Part shown: piece by piece, positions 10,703 to 22,918 of the stretch
Layout: the number at the start of each line of letters is the position of its first letter
Numbering within the stretch: position 1 is the stretch's first letter
Assembly (NCBI GenBank): GCA_951217055.1
Contig: OX578281.1
Location: 60,886,043 to 60,950,042, forward strand
Direction: 5' to 3'
Length of the DNA: 64,000 nucleotides
Origin: Gerris lacustris
Taxonomy: Eukaryota > Arthropoda > Insecta > Hemiptera > Gerridae
The notes under the pieces: generated by a model
What the model saw: the letters and a program-made list of their open reading frames with translations, nothing else
Database searches by the model: none
What the model was told of the DNA's origin: nothing
Made by a program: the position numbers and the translations under genes

Positions 10703-11281
10703 AAGTCCAGTCATACACCATGATTTAATGAGCGAATTTTCAAAGAAATCTAAGTATTATTTGGCTTATGATAATATAGAAACATTTTGGTTTTTTAGAA
10801 TTAGGATGGGTGAAAAAAAAAAAATTTGATACACATGGGGTACGGGGTAATAAATAGAATATACGTTCAAGATGCATATCGTTGGAAAGCTCTTTAATAG
10901 TACAGTAGTTGTTGTTATGTACACATTTGTCATATGTTTATATAAGAGGGGGGTAAAATGGAAAAAAACACGTTTTTATGCTGTTATGACCCTAAATTGT
11001 CAAAATTTGACCCCTAAATGGACTCCAAAAATTCTGGCCTTTCTTTTGATATTATTGACATTTTAAAATTTGTATGGATATTTTAAGTGCATCCTTGGGT
11101 GAGATTTCGCCTGGAGGGACACATACATCTATACATATATACAGACATATATACATACATACATAAAAAAGTGTTAAATTTTAAGAATCGATTAAGAATG
11201 GTCTAAAACGGATTTCCATAGAGAAATTTGTCAAAAATTATGTAGCCATTGCCATAGCTTAATTTTCTTTGAAAATTCGCT
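10703..11281 (-). mobile_element. MITE with AGCGAATTTTCAAAGAAA inverted repeats, copy 1
   Basis: AGCGAATTTTCAAAGAAA near 10732 is repeated in inverted form at 11263-11281. The outer end AAGTCCAGTCATACACC matches the copy at 22919-23527 in reverse. Contains an (ACAT)n-like tract at 11120-11165. No transposase frame. Confidence 0.8.
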
Positions 11282-11787
11282 AACATTACATGTCAAAAAA
11301 ATTACGCTGAGAAGTAATTTCTTTTTAGTGAAGGCACGGGTAAAAATTGTTTATAAATTATAAAGGTATTCTTAGTATTTCCTTTTTGTATTTTTATAAA
11401 TATGTATTTAAAAAAATAATTACATTCATATATTATATTTTTATTCTTTTTACACTAAAGAATGTTAATACATTCTTGTTAATAAAACTTAAAGTTACTG
11501 CAAATCCATAGACCTTGAAGGTGTACCATAAAAGTACTGTAAGTCCTCAGACCTTGAAAATAGTACCATGAAAGTATAGAACAACGTCATTGGTGAATCA
11601 AAATGGTTAGTTTTGAGTACTTAAGCTAGACTTAGTTAAGCACACTTTAGTTAAGTTCAATGTCAAGGACAATACTTGACTTGCAGTACTTAGAAACAAT
11701 CATCCTAAATATAAATCAGAACCTGATGTAACTTAAACTTCAAATTAGACTTAAACAATGCATACTTAATTAAATATAATATATTAG

Positions 11788-11980
11788 CTGCAGAGCTTAC
11801 GGAAGGTAACGGAAAATATGTGATCGTTCAAACCTTGGAGATTAACGTAATTTATCGGCAATAGATTAGCATAGTTAATTATGTACTTCTCCGAAAAAAC
11901 TACGCTTTTAAAAAATAGTCTGCCAAGCAGTGTGGCACATAGCTTCCTCGCTTCATATTTCATATACTTAAATGATGTCA
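11788..11980. repeat. Two opposed terminal fragments of the approximately 600-bp repeat
   Basis: GAGCTTACGGAAGGTAACGG (one end) is followed about 130 bp later by CTGCCAAGCAGTGTGGCACATAGCTTCC (the other end, reversed). A short TGATGTCATG tandem lies at 11975-12010. Confidence 0.6.
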
Positions 11981-12087
11981 TGTCAAATGATGTCATGTCA
12001 TGTCATGTCAAAAAACACAACCTATTATTTTTAAATTAATTTAATTTTCCCTCGTTTTTTAAATCTGTAAAAATTGTTCTGATTATA

Positions 12088-12640
12088 CTTCCGAGCTTAT
12101 AGAAGGTTTCGGAAGGAATGTGAGCATTCTGAATACGAATTTTTTTTTATCTCCTACTTCAAAAATTTCAAGACAAAAATCAGGGAACCTTTTTTGGTTT
12201 TTCGTGTCTGTGGCTCAATTTTAACTAACCATATTATCTTAAAAACTGCTTGCCTGATTTCAATGAAATTTGTATGGTAGGTCATAATTAGCCCATTGTT
12301 AGTCCCATAATATAACTTTCAACCTTCAGTGCCCATTTGCATTTCTTCCACATGCGTGTAAGCATATTATATTTATTTACACCTATATCTTTAAAAGTAC
12401 TCACCTGACTTGTATGAAATTTGAATGGTTTGTCAAATGTAGCTCGCAGACAGCCCCAGATTAATTTCAACCCTCTTTGCGCTTTAAATTTAGCTAATTG
12501 AATACTTTAATTTTAATAGATTTTAAAAAACAGGGGGAAAATTAAATAAATGGAACAATAATAGGTTATAATTGCATAAAATCATTAAAGTATATGAAAT
12601 AGAAAGCGAGGAAGCTATGTGCCACACTAATTGGCAGACT
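12088..12640 (+). repeat. Approximately 600-bp repeat, near full length
   Basis: Starts CTTCCGAGCTTATAGAAGG and ends GAAGCTATGTGCCACACTAATTGGCAG. Internal landmarks such as ATTTCAATGAAATTTG and CAATTTTAAC are shared with the other copies. Confidence 0.8.
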
Positions 12641-12644
12641 ATTT

Positions 12645-13477
12645 TATCCTACTACTTTATAATTATAAAAAAAACGTAGTTAGGTAAACTGAGTTGTTAC
12701 CTACTATGAGAATTTGTAGAACTGACATAATGTAAATAAATTTGAAATCATTAGTTTTGATATAGATTTGATATTTCCATAGAATAGATCTTCTTTGTAT
12801 GGAATAGATATTTTTCCGTGGTAGGCTGTAAAATAGTAACTTTAGAGCCTAAAAAACATAGCTAAAATCCATTTTTTCATTACGTGGACTTAAAAAATCT
12901 TTTCATTACTCCTAGCTGTAAAGAAAAAATCTTTTACGTCCTAGGCACTAAAAGATTTTTTCTTTACGGCGGGTAGTTGTCAAAACTTCCGTTAGTACCG
13001 CTGCAGTCTTTGTAGAAATGCTTCTAGTACGATAAAAATCCGCTAGATGTCAATGCGTTTTATTTATCTTTTCTTATAGTATAACCTCATTTTAAGGTTT
13101 CTTTTTTTAAGTCTTAAGTATGTACTAATATTTGTTATTATTATATATTGATTAGTGATTAATATTTAATGTTTTTTCATTGTCTGCTACCTCGGAAAAA
13201 ATAGCATATGCTACGCGACTTTGAAGTGTTTTTTCTTTACCTTGGCAATATTTACTGTCTCGCTTCGCTCGACAGTAAATGTAATTGCCGCGGTAAAGAA
13301 AAAACTCACTTCACAGCCTTGTAACATAATATACTATTTAATGTTTCTCTATCTTCTAAGTCTTCAGGGATAAATTAAAAAACAATATTACTAGTTTTTT
13401 TTTATAACTTTTTGAATAGTGGCAAGCTTTCGCCCATGTCTGGGCATCTTCAGGTCTTTATCAATGTAACTATCTTA

Positions 13478-13511
<34 letters not shown>

Positions 13512-14230
13512 TTTTTTTTATGGAACTATCACTTTCATTCCAAGAAAAAGATAATATGACTTCTATGCAAACAAAATAATATATTATATTATTTTTGTTT
13601 TCATAGAAGTGATATTTCTATATAAATGTCAAGGGGTGTTGTTTTTTCAAGATCAAATAGATCAATTAACAATGGTATGTTGAAACAATGTCATGTTAAT
13701 TAACTCTAATACATCCATATCAATCTATATCTAACAACAAACTACGAGTATATTTAACTATTCTATCTATGTATAAGCAATAGACATTCATTCACAGGGT
13801 TAAAAGGGATCAATCATATAAAATTTCGTGAATTCACTCGCAATTATTTTACACTTATTTACATTATTTTTTTTTTTTATTGATGTTTATTTATAAATAA
13901 TTTTTATTGTAGAAAATAAAGTTTGCACATAATGATTTTGGATTTTATTACGACATTTTTGTTCAAGTTAATGGAAGAGAAAATACATATGATGTAATAT
14001 ATTTTTTGTTGGGCACATTGTATATATATTGGTTAATGTAAACTTGGAACTTCGAGTTAATGGAATCTAAGTAAACTATACAGGTTCAAAGTTCAAGGGT
14101 CAACTGAACTTTGTTAAGACCGAAAAAACTTGATTTATACAATTTTCATAATATAGGAGAACTTATAAAACTTCGATAGGTAACAAATTGTCATAAATTG
14201 GTGGGCCAGTGGAGGTGAAAATTTGAACCA
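12645..14230. other. Hairpin-rich non-coding stretch
   Basis: 12905-12965 is a hairpin around GTAAAGAAAAAATCTTTTA. 13200-13330 is a larger imperfect palindrome with TTTTTTCTTTACC and GGTAAAGAAAAAAC arms and a CTCGCTTCGCTCGAC centre. 13474-13519 is (TA)n followed by poly(T). 13545-13620 is another palindrome. From 13630 to 14230 I see nothing recognisable. Confidence 0.55.
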
Positions 14231-14234
14231 ACTG

Positions 14235-14728
14235 TTTCTCGATACTACTTTATATTGTTACTCCCCTTTGTTTTTTTTAAAGAATATAATTGGATGTAAT
14301 TATTTATAAATATCTTTGTCTAAATAACAATTAGACAAAGGGATGTTTAGTCCAATGTACTTTGGGACAAAGGAATATCACACATCTGTTTTTATATGAG
14401 GAGTAACAGTCTAAAGAAGAACATTCCGCACACTTTCTTTAGATTTTTACTCCCTTCTGTTTTTCTGTTTTATTATAAGGGGAGTAACAGTCTAAAGAAG
14501 AACATTCCGTACACCTTCCTTAGATTGTTACACCCTTCTGTTTTTTTTTTGTAAGGGTAGTAACAGTCTAAAGAAAACATTCCGTAAACCTTCTTTAGAT
14601 TGTTACTCCCTTCTGTTTTTTATATAAGCGGAGTAACAGTCTAAAGAAGAACATTCTGTACACCCTCTTTAGATTGTTACTCCCTTCTGTTTTTTTATAA
14701 GGGGAGTAACAGTCTAAAGAAGTGCCTG
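14235..14728. mobile_element. Foldback MITE with amplified hairpin module
   Basis: Same family as 4986-5246, but the palindromic module (CTTCTTTAGATTGTTACTCCC, T-rich loop, GGGGAGTAACAGTCTAAAGAAG, CATTCCGTACACC) is repeated about four times between 14390 and 14725. Confidence 0.85.
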
Positions 14729-14895
14729 TTTGTCCAAGTAAAAGATAGAATCTAATATATAAAACTTATGTAGATATATTAAGTTTATATTGAAATGTAT
14801 GTGATGCCTTAAAATTTAACAGAATAATCAATTTACATTTTAATATCTTTAAATTATTCAGATAATTTAATAAATATACACCCTTGTAATTCAAT

Positions 14896-15328
14896 TAAAT
14901 GCAGTGTGAGATGGCAATAAGGTGTAACAAAAAATAAAAATAATTTTTTCGTCGAAAACGTTTCGACCCTTACTAAGGTCACCTTCAGTTTTTATTAAAA
15001 ATTTCATTTGTCATGTCGAAAATTTTAAAATTAAAGCTAATCTCCATAGAGAGTGTCAGTTAATATGTTTAGTTCGTCTCTCTGTTTCTCTTCTTCTTAA
15101 TGAATTGATAATTAATTTATTAAAATCTGTTTTTTTAAAAAGAAGTATTGCAATTAGTACATCTGACACTCTCTAATGGAGATTAGATATAAATTTAAAA
15201 TTTTCGACGTGACAATTGAAATTTTTAATAAAGGACTGAAGATGACCTTACTAAGGGTCGAAACGTTTCTGACGAAAAAATTATTTTTATTCTTTGTTAC
15301 ACCTTACAGCCATCTCACACTGCATTTA
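14896..15328. mobile_element. 430-bp foldback element
   Basis: Arms AAATGCAGTGTGAGATGGC and GCCATCTCACACTGCATTT form the ends of an almost complete palindrome. Inner arms include CGTTTCGACCCTTACTAAGG and GAGAGTGTCAG with their reverse complements. No coding frame. Confidence 0.9.
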
Positions 15329-16170
15329 TGAATAATTAATATATTCGTTGTGACAGAGCGAATAGAAATGGATTTTATTGACTTAAGGAACAGCTGATTT
15401 TGAGGTCACTGCACCTTAACACTCCATGGAGGCTTTAGTACTGCCAAAGAGCTAATTCGAAGCCACTACTGTAATCTTTGGCTTTACCCATGGGGGTGGG
15501 GGGGAAGGGTGGGTGCTAATTCTCTCCAGAGTCTCTTGAATTCGTATTTTATAATAATTTATTGTTATAAATATCTGTTTATATTTTCTTGTTTTAATAC
15601 AATAAAATCGTACTATTTCAACTATAGGTGCTCTACTGAAGACACGATGACAGCGCTCACGATATAAATTTAAAGGATTTTAACTGAACTAATGGATTAG
15701 AATGGTAGGGTTATGGAATTTTCTCCTTAATTACATGTGAATAGCGTTGACTCAAAAACTTTATTGTTGAAGATGATTAAATATAATATAATTAAAACTT
15801 ATTTACTTGTTGGCAAACATGTATTAATCATAAATAAAACATTTTATTTTTATTTTTTGTAATGTTGGCATGGCGCAGCCAACTGAATTGTAATTGTTGG
15901 TGATTTTAAACAAATGAATGTTATCTTTTGTCAACATTGATTGATTAACTGTTTTTCAACTAATGTCAATTGATGACTTGTTTTCAATTTTCTTTTTATT
16001 GGGATCATAAGATATTGTTATTCATTTTCAATTTGTTAAATTGATTTTGATTATCAATCATTTTGAATTATAAATCCAAGTAAACTAGTCCAATCCTATT
16101 AAGTTTAAATTGAAGTAAAGCAACTTTTCTCTTTCTAAATAGGTTATTTATGTTAAAGCATTTTCATGTT
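15329..16170. other. Unrecognised non-coding stretch
   Basis: 15370-15540 has higher complexity and a G-rich run at 15485-15507. On its minus strand an ATGGGTAAAGCC frame encodes 18 residues and stops, followed by AATAAA near 15374. That is too little to call an exon. The rest is AT-rich. Confidence 0.35.
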
Positions 16171-16173
16171 TTT

Positions 16174-16914
16174 GGAACGAAGTTCCTTATGGCACGTTCT
16201 GGAGCCCGGGAGTGAATCCGAAAAAAACGACCAAAATCACCGTCACAAAATAACCGTCACAAAATCACCGTCACGCAAAATACGTCACGAAATCTACAGA
16301 TGACTTGAGTAAAAGATCACCGAGTTAGATGAAATGAACATTTTACCAATGCCCAGGCTGAGTTCGTCGGAAAACGTTATCCGCCCAAGCGTTCACGCGC
16401 AACACTCGCGTAAACGTAAGCTTCAAAAGTGTTATTAAGGAAGCCTGTTACTTGACTTTTTTTTTTATTATTTTTGTTATATATGTCAAAAATGTCACTG
16501 TTATATAAATAAATAAAATATAATCATGTAAAATTTCACCCTGATACAAGCAGAAGTTGTAGAGTAGGGAAGAGATATATTTTATAATATTTTAAATTAA
16601 TTGGCCGGGTAGGTAGAAAACAGTCCTATTTCAATCTAAACTCCTTTAACAAACATACTCTTTCACTATAAACTCATCATGATCAACTTTTTTTTTATAT
16701 TCAATATATATTTATAGTAAGACGCTTGATTTAATTATACAAATAATGATTTTCTTTTAATTTTGCCTTAACTCTGCTAGGTACAAACAGTTCGTTACTT
16801 TTAATTTTGTCTCTTTTCTAACTCCGCCATGTATAAGTAGTTAGCAATGTATACGTACTTAGCAGTGTGATTTTATAATTTATATTTAATGAAAAATGTA
16901 AGGAACTTCGTTCC
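16174..16914 (+). mobile_element. Repeat with GGAACGAAGTTCCTT inverted ends
   Basis: GGAACGAAGTTCCTT at 16174-16188 is exactly inverted at 16900-16914, enclosing about 740 bp. The inside shares blocks with 1015-1200, 4230-4960 and 31135-31695. No target duplication or protein is evident. Confidence 0.6.
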
Positions 16915-17620
16915 TACCCGGTGTCCCGCGACACCACACGTAATTTTTTAATTTATACTGGTTGATTACTTCCGATATTTAATTTTTCATATATCAGACT
17001 TTTCTCATTTCTGTCCCTATAATTGACAAATGTAGTTATAATAATAATAATAATAATAATCAAAAGCCTTTGATAATAACAACGAGTAGATATGTATAAA
17101 AGGGACCATTCCCTGTTCCGAGACGGCCAAATTTTATTGTGTTCAAGATATGTATAATAATAATAATATTAAGCCATAACACCCAAGTCTCTATATAGTA
17201 GTGTATTACCCTCTTTAGATACTTTAGTTTCAAAGTGAATCTCCTTCAATGGTCTAAAGTCTAATGGGTACTTCTTATATAAATAAAAACTTTTAAGCTC
17301 ACACTAACTTATATTTCAACCTCTCCTTGGGTAATTATCATGCTTTTCATAAATTCCCGAATTACTTAAAATTTATAATTATAATTTTTTACTGACTAGT
17401 TTAATTATAAAAAGTATGTTTCTCAGATGTGAGATTCACATAATTGAGAATTATTCTAATACTATTAATAAGCAATTTAATTTAAAAATTCAGTAATAAT
17501 TATATTCTCGAGAGAAAACGTGTTTGATTTTGAGTTTATAAAAAAATATTTATTATAAATAATTTATATTTTTTGCATTTTGGTAATGTGGTTCACCGGC
17601 AAGTTGTTTGTTTGTAAATA
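16915..17620. other. Unrecognised AT-rich stretch
   Basis: Contains an ATA/AAT microsatellite at about 17040-17060 and a TATAAAAGGGACC box at about 17095 resembling a promoter. I find no gene downstream. Confidence 0.35.
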
Positions 17621-17621
17621 A

Positions 17622-18023
17622 TCTGCCAATTAGTGTGGCACATAGCTTCCTCACGTCTTATGTCGTATATTTAATTTTATTATAAGTTTACAACCTATTT
17701 AAGTCAAATTTATTTAATTTTACCCCTTTTATAAAATGTGTAAAGTATCAATTTAGCAAAAGTTAAAGAACGCAGAAGGTTGAAACTTATATGAGACCAA
17801 CAATAAGCTAATTATGACTTACCATCCAAATTTCATTAAAATCGGACATGAAGTTTTAAGATATGTTAGTTGGCAAAAATTGAGTGACAGACAAACACTA
17901 AACCAAAAATGTGCTCTAATGTCTGAAACGGATTTCTGTCTTGGAATTTTTGAAATCAAAGACAAAATATTTTCGTTCTTCAGAACGATCAATAGCTTCC
18001 GTTACCTTAGGTAAGCTCGGAAG
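17622..18023 (-). repeat. Approximately 600-bp repeat, shortened copy
   Basis: Begins TCTGCCAATTAGTGTGGCAC and ends with the hairpin CCGTTACCTTAGGTAAGCTCGG. It lacks a central block found in other copies. Confidence 0.8.
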
Positions 18024-18339
18024 TAAAACACGGTTTGAAAATTATCATAACACTAAAGTATTGAGTTTTTAGAAGTAACGTCGCTAATCTGCGTGTGTTA
18101 CTGTTTTAGTTTTGTTACTGCGTCTAAGTGCCTGAAGCTTCAGATCGATTTGTTGACTAGAATAGGGTTAATTATTAGCCCTCTATAGATTTTGACAACA
18201 ACCACAAACAAGCATAATCAAAACTAATATGAAAGATTTAAAAACATAATTATAATTATTGTATGTCAAATAAATCTATAAAATACGAGATTTATAGGAA
18301 AAACAATATTTCTTTGAATTGGGGAAACATATTAACTCT

Positions 18340-18525
18340 TTAGGCACTTCTTTAGACTGCTACTCTCCCAATAAAAACAGAAGTGTGATATTCCTTAGTC
18401 CTAAAATACATTGGACTAAATATCCCTTTGTCTTAATAGTTATTTAGACAAAGGAATGTATAAATAATTATATCCATTTATATTCTAAAAAATAACATAG
18501 GGGTTTAACAATTTAAAGAAGTATC
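18340..18525. mobile_element. Foldback MITE, TTCTTTAGA family
   Basis: GGCACTTCTTTAGACTGCTACTC at the left and TTTAACAATTTAAAGAAGTATC at the right are inverted. The internal TGATATTCCTTAGTCC block is shared with the copies at 45.65 and 62.82 kb. Confidence 0.75.
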
Positions 18526-18531
18526 ACCTAT

Positions 18532-19123
18532 GCTTCCGAGCTTACCGAAGTTAACGGAAGCAATGTGATCGTTCTAAAGAACGACAATATTTTGTCTCCA
18601 AATTCAAAAATTCCAAGACAGAAATCCGTTTCAGACATCAGGGCATATTTTTGGTTTAGTGTTTGCCTGTCGCTCAATTTTTACGAGCCAACTTCTCTTA
18701 AAAACTACTCACCCGATTTTATTGAAATTTGGACGGTGGGCGGTAGATCATAAGTAGCCAATTGTTGGTCCCACACAAGTTTCAACCATATGCGCCTATT
18801 TTTTTCTTTATTTCACATGCATACAATCATACATTTATTTACACCTATATCTTCAAAAGTACTCACATGATTTTTATGAAATTTGGATGTTTTGTCTAAA
18901 GTAACTCACAGATAGCCCCAGTTTAATTTCAACCGTATGCACTCTTTAAATTTCGCTAAAATTGATACTTTAATTCTTGTAAAAAAAATTAAATCAATTT
19001 TGACAGATTTAAAAAACGGGAGGGAAATTAAATAAATTGGATAATAATAAGTTTTAAAAGCATGAAATCATTCAATTTTACGAAATAAGAAGCGAGGAAG
19101 ATATGTGCCACACTAATTGACAG
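18532..19123 (+). repeat. Approximately 600-bp repeat, full-length copy
   Basis: Runs from GCTTCCGAGCTTACCGAAG to GTGCCACACTAATTGACAG. This is the most complete uninterrupted forward copy. The short open frames here recur in other copies and are not genes. Confidence 0.85.
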
Positions 19124-19269
19124 AGTAATTTAATCGATATTGAGTAAAATTTTTTAAGTTTATATTTTCCCCGTTTTTTGTACAGGCCGAATTTGAAATA
19201 CGAATGCATGATGAGTAAATTATATAAGGTAATTACTATAGTAGTGTGATTATGTAGTGTATTTGTTTT

Positions 19270-19344
19270 GAATACGTACGTGTAAAGTGCGAGGAAGAAG
19301 CTAAGCGATAGAAGACTCAGGTAGTTGGATGATAGCGCGGCCAT
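19270..19344 (-). CDS. Possible first coding exon of a secreted protein
   Basis: From ATG at 19344 (context AAGACATGG) the minus strand encodes MAALSSNYLSLLSLSFFLAL, a plausible signal peptide. A GTACGT donor-like site follows at about 19282. Upstream, 19345-19490 is unusually GC-rich for the window and includes TATTTAAAAAG near 19481-19490. I cannot find later exons, so this is weak. Read-through of the same frame to 19078 enters a neighbouring repeat. Confidence 0.2.
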
Positions 19345-19459
19345 GTCTTGCGAGGGACTGAAGTCTTGGCACTCGAGTAGGTCTTCTAGCTGTGGTAGCA
19401 GGTCGCAGATCTCCTACCCTCGCTGTCCACTAGAGTCGCAACTCCTGTTCTAGCAGTGG

Positions 19460-21110
19460 CGTCTCTAGCTTATACGCCCTTTTTAAATAGTATCTGCATT
19501 TTGTGGGGAATACCACTGTTTTAAAAATAACTTATACCTTCTTAACTCCCTACAATTTTACCTTTTCATACATGAAGCTAAATTCAGTCAAGTTTAACTT
19601 TGAAAATTATAAAGTACTAAATAAATAACAGAACAAATTTAATATTCGGTAAAACGTAAAACTATCATTATCTAGACTAATTGCAATAAAATAATCCGGT
19701 CCGTATAATCGCAGATTTACAATTAAAATCAGTAATTTTAAAAGACGTTTTAATATAAAATGATAGGACGTCATATCATTTTAAACCAACATTTAAAATT
19801 TGTTAACTTAAAACAAATATTTAAGCAATAGATATTATAATATATATAAGGTAATCACCAGAATTTATAGGACATATTCAAAAGAAATGCGGAATTTTTT
19901 TCAGATTGAATGAGCAGCATGGCTTCCTAGCGGATCCGGTTAATCAGATATCCGGATAATAGTAGGCCGGATTTGTGAAATCAAGGGATTTCAGTTACTA
20001 ATATGTAGGATAGTTTTATTGTTCTTAAAAGAATATTTCAAATAGTATTATAGTATTTAAAGTAATCAGCGTTCCTAAGTAATTTTAATGCACATAGGCC
20101 CTTCTTCCATAATAACGGTAATAATATATAAGTAAACTAGGTAAACTATAAGCAAACTTAGAACTGGTATTTACTTTTAAAAAAAATGTAACTTTGGCCC
20201 TTCTTCCAGACACCCATTCAAATAACAAAAATAATAGTCTGCATGCAATTTGAGTGGCTCATAGCTTGCTCGTATCCCATTATATTGGACGAATGGTCAC
20301 ATAAGATTTTGATCTGTTTCGATTCTCAGTGGGATCACAATTTTCTTTTTCCAATATTAAATATGCGCAGACATTTATAATTAATAAAGGACCATCGGTG
20401 GATTAATTATGACAAACCATCCATATTTCTTCACACTTGGATTAGAATACATATTAACATATAGTTGTTAAGTCTGTTGGGGCTTTATCTTATATTAAGA
20501 TAAGATAGGTGGTCGCGTTCGGCAAGGGAAACATACTAACCGGTGACATTTTATCTAATAAGCCCCCCCCCCCGAAATCATGGGGCCACCTCCTCAAAAC
20601 TAATTCTTTGTCCCCTATAATATATGGTACTAGAGTTAAAATTTTAGTAAAATTATAAAAATATCACTATTTATTTCAGAACACAATTGAATGCGATAAC
20701 TAAAGCTACAGTAAAATAGCGGTGAATATTTAATAAATTAAATAGGCCTATTGCATGACGATTCTAGCGGTATAAAGAACTACAACATTGCTTTGCTAGA
20801 ATGCTTCGTTCTCAGTAAAAAAAAAAAAAATTGTCTTTATCACCCATCTATTGCTGTCTGAAACATCACTCACATATTTCAAGAAGTGAAAATAACGCTA
20901 TTGTATCACTGGCGCCGCAATGATGAAGTAACATATTGATATGAGAAAGTTTTGTTCGAATTGTCGGACCGATGCTTCTATTTTATAATCGGCTTGACGG
21001 CTCTTCGGGAAATTTATCGTCTTTTTGGTGCACCTATGGACAAGGAGAATTGAAATTATTATAACAATTGGGCTAATAGGGCCTACCATCCAAATTTCAT
21101 CAAAATCTTA
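19460..21110. other. Unrecognised non-coding stretch
   Basis: AT-rich sequence with a poly(C) run at about 20563-20573 and a degenerate end of the approximately 600-bp repeat near 20235-20275. No gene supported. Confidence 0.4.
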
Positions 21111-21113
21111 AAA

Positions 21114-21525
21114 ATAAACCGGTGGAGAGCGGCCATGTCCCACTAATTATGGTGGATAATGTGATATTCATGATCCTGATTACGAACTTAGTTATTAGAC
21201 CAATAATCAAGTTGATGATGGGTTGTCACTTAATAAGGTTAGTTAGTCAAATATTACTCTAAATCAAAGAGATCACCTATTAAGTGACAAACTACCGTTA
21301 AATTGATTTTTGGTCTGCTACCTAATTTCTCACTCAGGATCATAAAAATCACATTGTCCATCATAAAGGGCTGGACATGGTCGCTCTCCACCGGCTTGTT
21401 TTTTTCAAATGCCTATTGCCAAGCTATGTCCCGCAGACGAACATTGCCTACCACATATTCTTAAAAGGCACTAAAATATTTACTTATACACAAAATTCTA
21501 GCTTGATGTCAGCCACACACTTTTT
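21114..21525. mobile_element. Foldback MITE, truncated copy of the 35.2-kb family
   Basis: Arms AACCGGTGGAGAGCGGCCAT and ATGGTCGCTCTCCACCGG are inverted, and the right arm continues through CAAGCTATGTCCCGCAGACG. The left outer arm is missing. Confidence 0.8.
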
Positions 21526-21539
21526 TGTACTATTATAAT

Positions 21540-22640
21540 ATTATTCTTATAGGGTTGTAGATCATAGATTCCGACAAGAACCTTTTAATGTTATCTTCGG
21601 CTTATAGTAATTTCTTAAGATAAATCAAATTGTTTCCACGTGTTATTTGAATTAACAATGTTGCCAATTATTCAAATAAACAAATAAAAACGAAATACCG
21701 GGGAATCCCCACAAGAAATAACGCATGTTTTTGGGGTTGTTCATAAAAAGAAACAAAAAAATGTATTTAAAAAAGGGGGAAAAACGGAAACAAAAATATA
21801 AAAGACAGCGGAAATAAATGATAGAGGGTACGCCGGTAAAGACAGTATTATACTATCTATAGCTTGATATTGTATAATCTATAGGTTGGTATTCCCCTCT
21901 ACGTTCTCTCTCCTCCATCATCAATTATCCAAATAGATATAATCTTCAAATCATTAATCAATTTAAAAATATTTTATACTTAATATAAATTTGATTTTGA
22001 TAAAGATATACTAACTGATTATATTCTTTATATACTTACGAGCCGTTAAGCCCGTGGCAACGGGCTTAATTTTATATTTAGAAAAGAAGAAAAATTATGA
22101 CAATTGATTTAGACATCTATTTAGATAAGTTATTATACCTATTTAAAGACCATCAAATCAAAACAAACATTTATATTTATCGGAATAAATGTGGTGGCCT
22201 CAGCTTGGCAATAACAAATCATTTAGAGTTAGAGCGACACTATTTGATTATATTTATGATTGGCCCGGTTATCAAGAATTATCACAAGCTTGCATAACTA
22301 TTAGAGAAGAATTCCTTGACAATAATATTGTCTAAGAGTCATGCGATGCCCAATTAACATAGTTGTAAAGGATTTATGTTCTGGGTTGGCAACATATTTA
22401 ATTTTAATTATATAATGTACAGTATACAATAACAACACTCAAAACTTAATTGACGAGAAAAATACTATAAATATATTAATTATATTACAATATATGTTGT
22501 TGATTTAAATCGCACTTCACTCTATTTCTATTAGCAAAACTAATTCAACACTGGCTTGCGGTCATGATAGAAATCGTCAATAAACTGTCATTACTCAAAG
22601 CAATATTAATTATCCAAAATTATGGAAACCCAATTGAAAT
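21540..22640. other. Mostly unrecognised stretch with an isolated satellite monomer
   Basis: 21540-21590 resembles a single diverged unit of the 25-30.7 kb satellite (GGGTTGTAGATCATAGATTCCGACAAGAACC). 22047-22068 is a short hairpin (AAGCCCG...CGGGCTT). The rest shows nothing beyond the coding relic at 22097. Confidence 0.4.
22097..22336 (+). pseudogene. Possible unidentified coding relic
   Basis: A 66-codon frame (22097-22297) starts MTIDLDIYLDKLLYLFKDHQ. Near its end, the next frame stays open to a stop at about 22334 with less repetitive residues (DWPGYQELSQACITIREEF). This could be a frameshifted fragment of a gene or integrated element. I cannot name the family. Confidence 0.2.
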
Positions 22641-22918
22641 CTTATTGCTTCCGCTTCCGAACTTACCGAAGGTAACGGAAGCTATATGATCGTTCTGAAA
22701 AACGAAGTCTCCGATTCCAAAAATTCCAAGACAGATATCCGTTTCAGACATCTGGGAACATTTTTGGTTCCGTGTCTGTCGCTCAATTTTTGTGAACGAA
22801 CATATTATCTTAAAAACTACTCGTCTGATTTTATTGAAATTTGGACGGTGGACGGTATATCATAAGTAGCCCATTGTTGGTCCCATATACGTTTCAACCA
22901 TATGCGCTTATTTGTTTT

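Noticed and set aside
15370..15540. Terminal exon of a small peptide gene paired with the 19.3-kb start
   Set aside because: Only 18 residues with an AATAAA nearby; no acceptor in the right phase and no link to the 19.3-kb candidate.
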